35,686 bases of DNA from Ignavibacteriales bacterium. Its GTDB lineage: Bacteria; Bacteroidota; Ignavibacteria; T3Sed10-11. Below are positions 16,384 to 25,935 of this stretch, one piece after another (within the stretch, counting starts at the first letter, position 1; every line of letters starts with the position of its first letter). Position numbers and translations under genes: made by a program. The notes under the pieces were generated by a model. The model ran no database searches and had not been told where the DNA came from. It saw only the letters and a list, made by a program, of their open reading frames with translations. Location: NCBI GenBank assembly GCA_003567775.1, contig PWYR01000005.1, positions 1 to 35,686 of the forward strand, written 5' to 3'.

Positions 16384-17694
16384 TTATACTCTGTTGGTTT
16401 CAAGATAATCAGCGTACAACGGAAAATTACTGCAAAAATCTTTGATTTCTTTTTTCACCATTGTCCGTTCAGCTTCGCTGGTATTATTGGTTATAACACG
16501 GTCGATATAACCTGCAATTATTTTCATCTCATTTTCTTTCATACCCCGTGTCGTCATGGCTGCGGTGCCGATTCGTATGCCGCTTGTAACAAAGGGCGAT
16601 TTATCATCGAAGGGAACCATATTTTTATTTACCGTTATACCCGCTTTTTCAAGTATGTTTTCCGCATCTTTGCCGCTTATGTCCTTCGATCGTAAATCGA
16701 CAAGCATAAGGTGATTATCGGTTCCGCCCGAGACCACGTTAAATCCACGATTTATTAATTCCTGTGCAAGCGTTTGTGCATTCCGGATTACCTGTAGCGC
16801 GTAGTCTTTGAAATCCGGTTGCAATGCCTCACCGAATGCTACCGCTTTCGCTGCAATTATATGCATAAATGGTCCGCCTTGAATACCGGGCATAACATTG
16901 CTATCGAAAATTTGCGACATCATTTTCAACCGACCGCTTTTCGGGGCAGAGATCCCGAGCGTATTTTCTCTGTCTTTGCCGACAAGGAGCAATCCGCCTC
17001 GGGGTCCACGCAGTGTTTTATGAGTTGTCGAGGTTACGGCATCGCAATAGGGAAGAGGAGTGGAGAGTAATTTCGCTGCTATTAGCCCGGCAGGATGGGC
17101 AATATCTGCCATCAAAAAAGCGCCGACTTGGTCGGCTATTTCACGAAACGCTTTAAAGTCGATGTCACGCGAGTATGCGCTTGCACCGGAAATGATCAAT
17201 TTTGGTTTTTCTTTTTCTGCAATATCTTTCACTTGATCATAATCAATCCTTCCCGTTTTTTTATCGACTCCGTAAGCAACAATACGATACATTTTACCGG
17301 AGAAATTAACCGGTGACCCGTGTGTTAAATGTCCCCCGTGAGATAAATCCATTCCCATAACAGTATCACCGGGTTTAACTAACGTGAAGTAAACAGCCAT
17401 ATTTGCTTGTGAACCCGAATGCGGTTGCACGTTGGCATATTCGGCGTCGAATAACTTTTTTGCCCTGTCGCGGGCGATGTTTTCGACCTCATCGACAAAC
17501 TCGCATCCGCCGTAATATCGTTTACCCGGATATCCTTCGGCGTATTTGTTCGTCATTATTTGACCCGGTGCTTCGAGAACCGCCTGGCTAACGAAGTTTT
17601 CCGAGGCGATCAATTCAAGTGTAGTATTTTGACGGTTAAACTCTTTTTGTATAGTGTTAAAAACTTCTGCATCCTGAATCCGAACGTGCTGCAC
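16384..17694 (-). CDS. glyA: Serine hydroxymethyltransferase
   Basis: A 436-residue PLP enzyme interconverting serine and glycine with tetrahydrofolate, the main source of one-carbon units. The PLP lysine is K226 in [14 protein letters not shown]. The N-terminal LELIASENF with Glu32, [13 protein letters not shown] and QPHSGSQAN are all intact. Translation starts at GTG with AAGGA about eight bases upstream. It lies 27 bases after rpiB and 8 before tatC, inside a compact same-strand run. Confidence 0.98.
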   Translation of the reverse strand: MQHVRIQDAEVFNTIQKEFNRQNTTLELIASENFVSQAVLEAPGQIMTNKYAEGYPGKRYYGGCEFVDEVENIARDRAKKLFDAEYANVQPHSGSQANMAVYFTLVKPGDTVMGMDLSHGGHLTHGSPVNFSGKMYRIVAYGVDKKTGRIDYDQVKDIAEKEKPKLIISGASAYSRDIDFKAFREIADQVGAFLMADIAHPAGLIAAKLLSTPLPYCDAVTSTTHKTLRGPRGGLLLVGKDRENTLGISAPKSGRLKMMSQIFDSNVMPGIQGGPFMHIIAAKAVAFGEALQPDFKDYALQVIRNAQTLAQELINRGFNVVSGGTDNHLMLVDLRSKDISGKDAENILEKAGITVNKNMVPFDDKSPFVTSGIRIGTAAMTTRGMKENEMKIIAGYIDRVITNNTSEAERTMVKKEIKDFCSNFPLYADYLETNRV

Positions 17695-17721
17695 TGCTTA
17701 GTCCTTATTGTTATTATTTAC

Positions 17722-18159
17722 TTAAAAATTGGTGAGTTTATGTATTTTTTCAACCCGCGCGATATGCCGTCCGCCTTCAAATTCGGTATCTAAAAAAACT
17801 TCTACAATTGTACGTGCGGTTTCCCAATTCACCAAACGTCCGCCTATGGCAAGGACATTTGCATTGTTGTGTAACCGGGAGAGTCGGGCTGCTTCGGGGA
17901 TTTGGCACATCGCGGCGCGAACGCCTGAGTGTTTATTTGCTACAATGCCAACACCAATACCCGAACCGCATACAAGTATGCCGCGATCACACTCGCCGCG
18001 GGATACTGCAGCCGAGGCGGCATGCGCAAAATCCGGGTAATCGGAACGTTCGTCGGAATACGAACCAAAATCTTTAAATTCGATCCCGCGGGCTTCCAAT
18101 ATATTTTTTATCTTTTCTTTATACTCGAAACCGGCGTGATCGCTGGCGAGCGCTATCAT
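17722..18159 (-). CDS. rpiB: Ribose-5-phosphate isomerase B
   Basis: A 145-residue RpiB/LacAB-family sugar-phosphate isomerase interconverting ribulose 5-phosphate and ribose 5-phosphate. Active-site elements are D7-H8, C64-G-S-G-I-G and H97-N-N-A-N. The length is typical. It begins seven bases after the stop codon of the TPR gene with no strong ribosome-binding site of its own, so translational coupling is likely. rpiB followed by glyA is a common neighbour pair in bacteria. Confidence 0.97.
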   Translation of the reverse strand: MIALASDHAGFEYKEKIKNILEARGIEFKDFGSYSDERSDYPDFAHAASAAVSRGECDRGILVCGSGIGVGIVANKHSGVRAAMCQIPEAARLSRLHNNANVLAIGGRLVNWETARTIVEVFLDTEFEGGRHIARVEKIHKLTNF

Positions 18160-18166
18160 TTATCGT

Positions 18167-19486
18167 TTACCTGAATGATGGCGGCACCGTTATTTCTTCA
18201 CCGACCCAATTATAACAATCGCCGAATATCTGAATCTTGCCGTTATTAATAAGTTCGCGATTGAAAAAGTAATCTTCATCCTGTGGGACAAGATTATTTA
18301 AAAATTGCGCACGTTCCCGGGCGCGCGTTGCAAATCTTTGATCGACCTGTGCCGCGCGTTGATAATATTCCTGTGCAAGCTTATACATAACCCGGTCCTC
18401 GAGTTGCATATTTGCCCAACCGCCCTTTGTATTTACAACACACTTTTCTATGATTTCTTCATAGATAGTTGCAATTTCGATCAACGGTTCGCCCCAATTT
18501 GGCGCCATCCGTTGTGCACGTCTTGCATATTCACGCGCCTGCCGGTGATTACCAAGCTGACGATATGATTGAGCGATTTTGAGCGGTATTTCGCGGTCAT
18601 CAGGTTTTATGCGCGACAATTGACCGTATACGCGAATGACTTCCCGTGTTTGACTTGTGCGTTCATATAACCGTGCAAGCTCATTCCAGTATGTCTCAGA
18701 ATCAGGGTTCATTTTAATTAAATTCTCGACATACGGTATAGATTTTTGATATTCCTGAGCTGTATTATATGCCTGAACAAGACCCCAGATATTTGCAGGA
18801 TTATCGGGATCGGTTCGAAGTGTTTCCTCTGCAAGTCGTATAAGCTCTTGCGGATCGCGTATTAATCTGCGCAACCGGTCGAGAGCCGCGGAATTGTCCG
18901 GATCTCGTTCGGTTAAATACCTCTGATATAAATCTATAGCTCGTTGTTCGTAGTCGTTATCCGGGCTACGATTATCCATATATAAATTACCGAGCCGATC
19001 GATATACTGGAATTCCATCGTTTCGAAATCAAGGTCGACCGCTTTTTCATACGCTATTATCGCTTCATCGATTCGCGGCGGTGAATAGTAGTTGTCATAG
19101 AAAAAAGCTTTTTGTAAATAATAGGTGTTCGCACGATCCGGCAAATGTTCAATTCCTCTCTGGAATATGTATATGATCGTGTCGGCATACGCTTTCTGTT
19201 TTTTCGGGTCGTCGGTTTGTAGGTATAGCTGCCGGTAAGAATCAGCAAGATTGCCATAGAGTGCTCTGAATCTTGTAGGATGGAGTTCCATAACCTTCCA
19301 TCCGTAGGGGATAGCACGCTCATAGTAACCATTCCTGTAGTCTTCATTAAACAAACTATAGTTTATGAACACTTGCTGCATATCGACCTGGTCTGTCGTA
19401 TCTGCATAAACCCCGGCCGGTGCAAGTTGCGGTATTCCCAGAACTATGAGAATAAGCGAGCAAAATGAAAGAATGAAAGTTTTCAC
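18167..19486 (-). CDS. Exported tetratricopeptide-repeat protein
   Basis: A 439-residue protein starting at a GTG preceded by GAGGTGG; the frame is open 23 codons further but without a ribosome-binding site. Residues 1 to about 28 form a signal peptide. The body is alpha-helical with degenerate TPR units, clearest around RAIPYGWKVMELHP, EAIIAYEKAVDLD, RAIDLYQRYLTERDPDN, KSIPYVENLIKMNPD and REYARRAQRMAPN. The C-terminus ends in a small aromatic segment with QIFGDCYNWVGEEITV, reminiscent of TPR proteins of Bacteroidetes (from memory). It presumably scaffolds a periplasmic or outer-membrane complex. It sits between the barrel protein and rpiB. No enzymatic function is suggested. Confidence 0.85.
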   Translation of the reverse strand: MKTFILSFCSLILIVLGIPQLAPAGVYADTTDQVDMQQVFINYSLFNEDYRNGYYERAIPYGWKVMELHPTRFRALYGNLADSYRQLYLQTDDPKKQKAYADTIIYIFQRGIEHLPDRANTYYLQKAFFYDNYYSPPRIDEAIIAYEKAVDLDFETMEFQYIDRLGNLYMDNRSPDNDYEQRAIDLYQRYLTERDPDNSAALDRLRRLIRDPQELIRLAEETLRTDPDNPANIWGLVQAYNTAQEYQKSIPYVENLIKMNPDSETYWNELARLYERTSQTREVIRVYGQLSRIKPDDREIPLKIAQSYRQLGNHRQAREYARRAQRMAPNWGEPLIEIATIYEEIIEKCVVNTKGGWANMQLEDRVMYKLAQEYYQRAAQVDQRFATRARERAQFLNNLVPQDEDYFFNRELINNGKIQIFGDCYNWVGEEITVPPSFR

Positions 19487-19527
19487 GGCTACCACCTCAT
19501 TGATAATAAATAGTAATAAGTGTATGA

Positions 19528-20778
19528 TTATTCGATTCTCGGCGGTACAAACCATCGTTCAAACATGTTCAGTGCAAAATATAATCTGAACAGTGTATCT
19601 CGCTGAAGATTGTTATCCGTTGTACCCCGCACACCGACTTGTGCACCTATATCTAAAACAGCAATACCACTTATTGGAATTCCCATTCCGAATGTAAAAA
19701 ATGTTTCGTTAATGGGTGTGTCTTTTATGTTAAAATACGACGCGTTGTATAGTAATCCAAGTCTAAATGTTGTTCGATTTAAAAACCCTGTCCCTACTTC
19801 ATCAAACCTGCCTTGCCGTTCCCAGCCCAAACCGATTCGTGTAGAATTGCGTAACTGAGAATCCGGCTCACCGAATTTCCGAAAATCGTCCCACGGTTCA
19901 TACCGGGCATCCACTGCGATTAAATTTCTTTGATCGATTTTATAAGCGACGCCGACACCGATTGTATACGGAAGCTTGATCGTCCCGGTTCTTACCGACG
20001 TTGTATCAATGCCGGTTTGATAAATAATCGTAAAATCTTCCTCAACATTCAAATTGGTGGGTGTGGTAAAAACCACCCCGATAGTCAGAGGACCGGTTTC
20101 GCCTTCACCTCTTTGTGGTAATAAACCGCTGTATAACATGCCGAATTGACCGGCGAAGCCGTCGAGATCAAGCTCGCGAATTGTGAATCCCGATCCATAT
20201 CCAGGGACGGAATACTGTGTACTCCATTCGTAATTTAAAACACCCGTCCGGTAAAGCGCCATTGCTCCGATTGAGAATTGCCGGCTGAAACGATAGGAAG
20301 TCCCCGCAACGAGGTTCGTTATTCCGCCTTTTCCTATGTGTTTTGTTGCCTGGTACCCACCTTCAATATCACGTTGTGTCTCGATATTATATCCGACCCG
20401 CGTCATTGGTGCAAACCCGAAGGATACAGTCACACCGCGGGATGGCATTATCGGGAGACCGAGCATTGCACTGTTAATGCTGCCGGTTCCGATGCCGCCG
20501 GTATTTATTCCATCATCGGAGGTAATATTCTCATAGTACAATGAACCGTTGAATTGAACAACCGGTATATCCCCCCAACTTGCCGGATTCGCAATGTTCA
20601 CGTTATATCCGTCACGTAGCGCTATCGAGGTACCTCCCATACCGATCGACCGAACGCTTGCTAATTGTAATCGGTCGCCAATTCCGAAGCGAGAGTATGC
20701 AGATCCGCTCGAAGCGAACGAAAGTTCGGTAGTGAAGATAAATAATAACACTACTATTAAAACTCTGCGTACATGCAT
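19528..20778 (-). CDS. Outer-membrane beta-barrel protein, FadL/OmpP1-like
   Basis: A 416-residue protein with a signal peptide (about residues 1-23) followed by YSRFGIGDRLQLASVRSIGMGGTSIAL, with NIANPASW soon after. This opening is typical of OmpP1/FadL-like barrels and of a widespread FCB family beginning SPYSRFGIGD. The rest is a series of alternating amphipathic strands with aromatic girdles, ending in a strand with FRLYFALNMFERW. It has no T9SS tail. It could be a porin, a hydrophobic-compound channel or an assembly factor. It is 19 bases downstream of the lipoprotein gene and 41 upstream of the TPR gene, so barrel, lipoprotein and TPR protein may work together at the outer membrane. Confidence 0.8.
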   Translation of the reverse strand: MHVRRVLIVVLLFIFTTELSFASSGSAYSRFGIGDRLQLASVRSIGMGGTSIALRDGYNVNIANPASWGDIPVVQFNGSLYYENITSDDGINTGGIGTGSINSAMLGLPIMPSRGVTVSFGFAPMTRVGYNIETQRDIEGGYQATKHIGKGGITNLVAGTSYRFSRQFSIGAMALYRTGVLNYEWSTQYSVPGYGSGFTIRELDLDGFAGQFGMLYSGLLPQRGEGETGPLTIGVVFTTPTNLNVEEDFTIIYQTGIDTTSVRTGTIKLPYTIGVGVAYKIDQRNLIAVDARYEPWDDFRKFGEPDSQLRNSTRIGLGWERQGRFDEVGTGFLNRTTFRLGLLYNASYFNIKDTPINETFFTFGMGIPISGIAVLDIGAQVGVRGTTDNNLQRDTLFRLYFALNMFERWFVPPRIE

Positions 20779-20797
20779 GGATTTCCTTCTCTCTCGG

Positions 20798-21976
20798 TTA
20801 CATACGTGAATAAATTATTTTTAACCGCGGCCTTTTAGCCGCATTATCTTCCGCCTCTGTATAGAAAGACGCTCGATGAAGTCCAAGTGTTTCACTATGA
20901 TCCCGGATTACGAATCCCTTATTTTCTTCTATGGTTACCCACCTTTGCACAAAATCACCCACCAACGCCGTATAGGTTAGAACTGTATCGGTTTCCGTAA
21001 CCGTAAATCCAGCGCGATCGGTTAAATCGATAGTCAATTTGTTCGGATCGATAAGCTGGTGGGCAAATAATGAATCACCTACCTCCGGATGCGATAAACT
21101 TAAATCCGGATTTCTGGTTAATTCAAGTTCGGCATTATGAATGAAAGCGCCTTCCGGAATTTGACTGATATCAAATCGCACTACCGAACGGGTTGAAACA
21201 CCGGCTTGCAAAATTATGTTATTTCGAAGGTTAAAATCTTTTTTTAGATAACCGGCAAATGCGCGAACAGTTTGAGTAATTGATACCGTATCCTGTGCTC
21301 CCTCGGTTCCGTAAATTATACGGAGTACCGGAGCATTATCTCCCGCAGGTCCATGAAATCCGACAATGCCGTTTGCTGTATCATCGCTTTTTAGAATTAA
21401 TCCGGGGGAAATAATTGACTGATCTCCTTGCTGTGCCCACTTAAGCATAAGCTCCCGGGGGAGACGGAAAACAGTTGCGTTTGTATCTCCCAGCATCGCC
21501 ATGGAATCGTCGATAGATTCTTTTTCTCTATTTACACTTTCATACACATACTTGTTGAAGTCGGCAGTAGACCATCCGCTGATGACCTCGTGCAGATAGA
21601 GCGGTATGACCTCGGTAGAATCGCCGGCGTAATATGACGGTTGTAGAAATAACGATGCCTCGAATAATTCTGCATTTCGTACCGTGTCGGGAGATAATCC
21701 AACTTCGGTTAAAGGGGGTGTGAATCGAAAAATGCTTTCGATGCGAAGTTCGCTCGTTTCACCGGCAAATATGTGTTGCGCACCGCTTGTAACAATAGGG
21801 AATTCGTATGAAAATGATTCTATCTCATCGACCGCATCCACAATGAGCGTATCGATATCGATAAAATCTTCATCAGGTAAGATTCCTTCACCAACAGTTA
21901 CCGGTTGTTCATCACAACCGGCGCTAATTATCATGATAATAATAACAGTCCAGGTGACCATTAAGGCAGTTTTCAC
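20798..21976 (-). CDS. Lipoprotein with two tandem DNRLRE/CBM96-like beta-sandwich modules (DUF4270-like)
   Basis: A 392-residue protein. The GTG start is four bases after the gmhB stop codon; AAGGAAGAG precedes it. The lipobox IISAGC places the acylated cysteine at residue 21. Two repeats of the same design follow. Module 1 (about 65-220) has FRFTPPL early, GWSTADF in the middle and PVLRIIYG at the end. Module 2 (about 240-392) has RSVVRFDISQIPEGAFI, then FVQRW, and ends PRLKIIYS. This architecture matches DNRLRE/CBM96 domains. In Bacteroidetes, DUF4270 lipoproteins lie next to glycogen synthase (recalled, not checked), and glgA is two genes away here. It may bind a glycan or organise an outer-membrane complex. 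Function is not established. Confidence 0.7.
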   Translation of the reverse strand: MKTALMVTWTVIIIMIISAGCDEQPVTVGEGILPDEDFIDIDTLIVDAVDEIESFSYEFPIVTSGAQHIFAGETSELRIESIFRFTPPLTEVGLSPDTVRNAELFEASLFLQPSYYAGDSTEVIPLYLHEVISGWSTADFNKYVYESVNREKESIDDSMAMLGDTNATVFRLPRELMLKWAQQGDQSIISPGLILKSDDTANGIVGFHGPAGDNAPVLRIIYGTEGAQDTVSITQTVRAFAGYLKKDFNLRNNIILQAGVSTRSVVRFDISQIPEGAFIHNAELELTRNPDLSLSHPEVGDSLFAHQLIDPNKLTIDLTDRAGFTVTETDTVLTYTALVGDFVQRWVTIEENKGFVIRDHSETLGLHRASFYTEAEDNAAKRPRLKIIYSRM

Positions 21977-21980
21977 GCGA

Positions 21981-22574
21981 TTATCTCTCTTCCTTTCTAC
22001 ATGTTTTCCACTCACCAACCACTTCTCGAATATATGTCATACTATCATATAAAGTTGGAACCACAATATCAATATCATCGGGTTTTTTATCCCAGCTTTT
22101 TTGAAGCTCCGCACCGTAACCGGTTAACACTAAAACAGTTTTAGCGCCGATACGCTTTCCGGCTTCGATATCGCTCATCCGGTCCCCAATCATTATAGAA
22201 CAATTAAAATCAATTCCGTGTTCAGTTTTTGCTATTTCAAACATACCGGAATTCGGTTTACGACAGGTGCACCCGTTTTCAGTATTGGCATCGTGCGGGC
22301 AATAATAAATCGCATCGACCGACGCACCTTCTTCACTCAGAAGTTCTACCAATCGTTCGTTAACTTTCTTTACATTTTCCTCGGTTAGGATGCCGCGGGC
22401 AATACCCGACTGATTGGAAACGACGATTACTTTCAAATCAAGTTTACGTGCTTCACGTATAGTCCGTGCTGCACCGGGGATTAGTTCTACATCATCCGGA
22501 TCTTTTAGAAAATTTTTTTCAATATTGATCGTCCCGTCTCTGTCAAGAAACAAACAAGAATTCAAACCCTGCAT
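21981..22574 (-). CDS. gmhB: D-glycero-D-manno-heptose 1,7-bisphosphate phosphatase (HAD-IIIA)
   Basis: A 197-residue HAD-superfamily IIIA phosphatase. Motif I is DRDGT (residues 11-15), the motif II Ser is in VVSNQSG, and motif IV is IGDRMSDIEAG. The diagnostic zinc site C-P-H ... C-T-C (in YYCPHDANTENGCTCRKP) separates GmhB from histidinol phosphatases lacking it. GmhB makes heptose 1-phosphate for ADP-heptose, the precursor of LPS inner-core heptose. Its ATG overlaps the glgA stop by one base (TAATG), a typical translational-coupling junction. The lipoprotein gene follows after four bases. The HisB-N type phosphatase is a less likely alternative. Confidence 0.9.
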   Translation of the reverse strand: MQGLNSCLFLDRDGTINIEKNFLKDPDDVELIPGAARTIREARKLDLKVIVVSNQSGIARGILTEENVKKVNERLVELLSEEGASVDAIYYCPHDANTENGCTCRKPNSGMFEIAKTEHGIDFNCSIMIGDRMSDIEAGKRIGAKTVLVLTGYGAELQKSWDKKPDDIDIVVPTLYDSMTYIREVVGEWKTCRKEER

Positions 22575-24061
22575 TACTTTTTTAATATTTTTTTATAAAG
22601 CGTTATATACTCTTTAGCCGATTGTTTCCAGGAAAAATCTTGTTCCATGGCATTTATTACAGTTTTGCTCCATGCTTTTTCATCCTGATAAAAATTTAAG
22701 GCGCGCTCAATCGCCTTTAACAGCGCATTGCTATCATACTTTTCAAATTTAAATCCGGTTCCTTTACTGTTTTTCGAATCTATGTCTATAACGGTGTCGT
22801 CAAGTCCGCCGGTAGCGCGAACTATCGGGATGGTGCCGTAACGCATACTGTATATCTGATTTAATCCGCATGGTTCATACCTCGACGGCATAAGAAACAT
22901 ATCGCTGCCCGCCTCGATTAAATGAGCCAGTGTATTATCGTATGTCAATTTCACACCCACTTTGTCGGGATATTTTAGGGAAAGTGCTGACAGAAAAGTC
23001 TGATACCGGCGTTCCCCCGTGCCGAGAATGACAAGTTTCAATTCAAGATTAACAAGATCGTCTGCAATTTCTTCAATTAAATCAAATCCCTTCTGATCGA
23101 CAAGACGTGATATGATTCCAATAATAGGAGTATCATCGTCGGGAGGGAGTTTAAATGCCTGCAAGAGTGCACGCTTGTTTTCCTTTTTTTCCTGGATCGT
23201 TTTACTGGTATATTGTTGTGGAATGAGCTCATCTACCGAAGGATCCCAAACCGAATAATCGACGCCGTTTAATATGCCGTATAAATTTTTGCGCCGTTTT
23301 TTCAATAAATTATTTAATCCGCAGCCGAACTCATCACTTGTGCTGATCTCTTCCGCGTATCGCTTGCTGACGGTCGTTATTATGTCTGCAAACTGAATAC
23401 CCGATTTCATAAAATTTATTGAGTCGCCGGTAGCGATTCCCGAGTCCTCGTTAAATAACTCTTTCGGCAAACCTGTTTTTACATATGAAGATTTCGGGAA
23501 GATGCCCTGGTATGCAAGATTATGAATCGTGAATACACTCCGGATTTTATTGAAAAACGGGTCATCTTTATATATTGTTTTCAAATATGCAGGTATCAAT
23601 CCCGTCTGCCAGTCGTTGCAATGAATGATATCAGGTTTCCAACCAAGACGCTTCAGGGTTTCAAGTGCACCGCGGCAAAATGCGATGAAGCGTTCATCAT
23701 TATCGGGGTAATCTTTTTTGGAATCAGGAGCATAGTAAATTCCGTCACGATTGAAAAACTTCGGTAGATCGAAAAAATAAACCTGCACTTTAATCCGCTG
23801 GTTCGCAATAAAAGAGCTTTTAATGCTTGCCAGTTCGGTTTTCTTACCAACGGGAACAGGTATATCGCGTAATCGAATGACATCATAGATATTAAATTTT
23901 CTCTCTCCCACAAAACCATATTTGGGCAGTAAGATTCGAATATCATGACCAAATTCTCTTATCAATTGCGGAAAAGCACCGGCAACATCGGCTAAGCCGC
24001 CGGTTTTGGCGAAAGGTTCAACCTCGCTGGATATGTATAGAATGCTGAGTGATTTAGACAT
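22574..24061 (-). CDS. glgA: Glycogen/starch synthase (GT5)
   Basis: A 495-residue GT-B glycosyltransferase of family 5. The N-terminal KTGGLADV (19-26) binds the ADP-glucose diphosphate. In the C-terminal half, R319 and K324 (SRLVDQKG) and E396 in PSRYEPCGLNQ are the expected donor-site residues, followed by RATGGL (415-420). The length matches bacterial GlgA. It elongates alpha-1,4-glucan from ADP-glucose in the cytoplasm. No other glg gene is in the window, although a secreted GH97 alpha-glucosidase is at 1057-3099. It overlaps gmhB by one base. The 84-base gap before it and a weak promoter at 24085-24114 suggest that it may start its own transcript. Confidence 0.95.
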   Translation of the reverse strand: MSKSLSILYISSEVEPFAKTGGLADVAGAFPQLIREFGHDIRILLPKYGFVGERKFNIYDVIRLRDIPVPVGKKTELASIKSSFIANQRIKVQVYFFDLPKFFNRDGIYYAPDSKKDYPDNDERFIAFCRGALETLKRLGWKPDIIHCNDWQTGLIPAYLKTIYKDDPFFNKIRSVFTIHNLAYQGIFPKSSYVKTGLPKELFNEDSGIATGDSINFMKSGIQFADIITTVSKRYAEEISTSDEFGCGLNNLLKKRRKNLYGILNGVDYSVWDPSVDELIPQQYTSKTIQEKKENKRALLQAFKLPPDDDTPIIGIISRLVDQKGFDLIEEIADDLVNLELKLVILGTGERRYQTFLSALSLKYPDKVGVKLTYDNTLAHLIEAGSDMFLMPSRYEPCGLNQIYSMRYGTIPIVRATGGLDDTVIDIDSKNSKGTGFKFEKYDSNALLKAIERALNFYQDEKAWSKTVINAMEQDFSWKQSAKEYITLYKKILKK

Positions 24062-24084
24062 CTTTATCCGTGTAGTTCCGGTAT

Positions 24085-24114
24085 AAAATACTATAATTTA
24101 ATGATTTAATGCAA
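24085..24114 (-). promoter_or_regulatory. Weak predicted promoter upstream of glgA
   Basis: On the minus strand TTGCAT (plus coordinates 24109-24114), an 18-base spacer, then TATTTT (24085-24090). The match is modest. It lies in the largest gap within the minus-strand run, the natural place for an internal promoter. Confidence 0.3.
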
Positions 24115-24145
24115 GAATTGCAAATTCTCGTTTAACAGAACCGTG

Positions 24146-25060
24146 TTATCTTTCTATTCGAGCAAGTATTTGTCCATACCGCAGCCCGCGTGTGCTGACG
24201 GTAATTGATTCTTGACCGAGAATTTCAAGATACGCCCTCAGAATTGCAATCCCTGCAAGCAATATATCCTCCCGTCCGGGTGTTATCTGCGGGACACTTT
24301 TCATTTCTTCAATATTGTACCGGGAGTAGGTATGAAATATGGACTCAATTTTATCTTTTGACAGTATATGATCCTCGATTAATTCGGCTGAAAATGTAGT
24401 AAGCTTTCTATCGATAGCTGCAAGCGTCGTTACGGTTCCGGCGACACCGATCAATTTATTGACTTTGTATTCCCGTGTTATTTCCGATATAATATTTTTT
24501 ACATAAGCGATGGCTTCATTGAGTTTCCCCGCAGAGGGTGGAAGGGGAGTGAAATACCGCTCGGTGAGACGAACGCAGCCGACATCAATACTCCATCGCG
24601 AGGTCATTGAATGTCTATTTCCGATTACAAGTTCTGTGCTCCCACCGCCGATATCCAATACACCGGTAATACCCGGCGGAAGAGTTAAACCGGAGAATGC
24701 TCCGAGATACGTATATTCCGCTTCCTGTTCACCGCTGATAATATCTACATGTATATTTACCTCTTGCTTTATATGCCGAACTACCTCATCACGATTGAGT
24801 GCATCACGAAGAGCGCTTGTACCGCACGCAAAAATTTCGGATGCGTTTAATGATTCTGCCTTTTTTTTATATTCACGCAACGTGTTAAGTACGCGTCTGA
24901 CAGATTCGTGCGATATTAAACCGTCGGCATCGACTCCTTTTCCAAGACGCGGTAACCTCTGGTCATCGGAGACCGGTATGAGTATCCCGTCCTCCGTTAC
25001 ATCGGCAATAACCATTAATACGGTGTTTGTACCGATATCGATTGATGCGTAACGATTCAT
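24146..25060 (-). CDS. Exopolyphosphatase / pppGpp phosphohydrolase (Ppx/GppA), short form
   Basis: A 304-residue member of the ASKHA-fold Ppx/GppA family. Phosphate-binding motifs are SIDIGTNTV (6-14) and DIGGGSTE (136-143), with ISGEQEAEYTY between them carrying the catalytic acid. There is no C-terminal HD domain, so this is the short two-lobe form. Such enzymes degrade polyphosphate or pppGpp; which is used here cannot be told. The start ATG overlaps the prmA stop by four bases (ATGA), indicating translational coupling. Confidence 0.93.
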   Translation of the reverse strand: MNRYASIDIGTNTVLMVIADVTEDGILIPVSDDQRLPRLGKGVDADGLISHESVRRVLNTLREYKKKAESLNASEIFACGTSALRDALNRDEVVRHIKQEVNIHVDIISGEQEAEYTYLGAFSGLTLPPGITGVLDIGGGSTELVIGNRHSMTSRWSIDVGCVRLTERYFTPLPPSAGKLNEAIAYVKNIISEITREYKVNKLIGVAGTVTTLAAIDRKLTTFSAELIEDHILSKDKIESIFHTYSRYNIEEMKSVPQITPGREDILLAGIAILRAYLEILGQESITVSTRGLRYGQILARIER

Positions 25061-25929
25061 TTTTGTAGTGCGATTGCTGTCCAGGTATCCGAGGTTTGCG
25101 ATGTTCGTTCTATTCTTTTCAGCAGCGATAATTTTTTATTCTTCCATGCTTTTTCTATATGAGGGTAGTCTTCCTGAAGTAAACCGGAGAGTAATAGAAC
25201 TCCGTTTTCCCGTAAGCGATTTGTGAGAAAATCGAATATGGCTAAAATAACTTTTTTTTCTATGTTTGCAAGAATCATATTAAAGGTTTGTTTCGAAACT
25301 TCGATAATCTCGTCTGGTTTTCCCGGATATAATCGAACGATATTATGCATCTTATTCCGTTCACAATTTTCCTGTGCGTCGGCAATCGAATCCGGGTCAT
25401 TATCGATGCCCGCAACATACGATGCCCCCAACTTTGCAGCTACTATCGATAATACACCCGAGCCGGTTCCTACATCAAGAATATCCATTCCCGGCATACA
25501 GTACTCTTCGAGCAATTCAATCATCATCTGTGTGGTTTCATGATGTCCAGTTCCAAATGACATCTTCGGGTCGATTATAACATCGATGGTATCGTTCGTT
25601 TTATCGATTGATTGCCATGATGGATGAATTATCACGTGTTTACCGACATGAACCGGAACGACGGTGCGCTCCCATTGTTCCTGCCAGTTTTGCGGATAAA
25701 CATCGTTGACATCACAGGTAAATGAATTTATTTTTCCTGTTTGTTGATGATTTTTCAAACGCCGGCGGATATCATCAAGGAGCGATGCAGACCATCTGTT
25801 GGCAGGTATATAAGCATGCAATGCATCGTTGCTTTCCGTAAAGCTTTCAAAGTTGAGCATCAATAATTCAGCGATAAAATCTTCACGAAACGACTCATCG
25901 ATATTAAGAATTAATTCTTTGTAAACCAT
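25057..25929 (-). CDS. prmA: Ribosomal protein L11 methyltransferase
   Basis: A 290-residue SAM-dependent methyltransferase that trimethylates ribosomal protein L11. It has the N-terminal substrate-recognition domain, the linker with NWQEQWERTVVPVHVG (from residue 81), the DPKMSFGTGHHETT segment (from 120), SAM motif I LDVGTGSG (151-158) and ANIEKKV (221-227), where PrmA usually has an ANI segment. The ATG at 25929 is chosen over a TTG one codon upstream because AAGGA lies five bases before the ATG. It begins six bases after the M28 lipoprotein stop and overlaps ppx/gppA by four bases. Confidence 0.94.
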   Translation of the reverse strand: MVYKELILNIDESFREDFIAELLMLNFESFTESNDALHAYIPANRWSASLLDDIRRRLKNHQQTGKINSFTCDVNDVYPQNWQEQWERTVVPVHVGKHVIIHPSWQSIDKTNDTIDVIIDPKMSFGTGHHETTQMMIELLEEYCMPGMDILDVGTGSGVLSIVAAKLGASYVAGIDNDPDSIADAQENCERNKMHNIVRLYPGKPDEIIEVSKQTFNMILANIEKKVILAIFDFLTNRLRENGVLLLSGLLQEDYPHIEKAWKNKKLSLLKRIERTSQTSDTWTAIALQK

Positions 25930-25935
25930 CAATCC

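Noticed and set aside
19528-20778. The outer-membrane barrel as PorV, the T9SS shuttle protein
   Set aside because: It shares the broad FadL-like class, but the N-terminal SRFGIGD and NPASW signature points to a different FCB barrel family, and no other por gene is adjacent.
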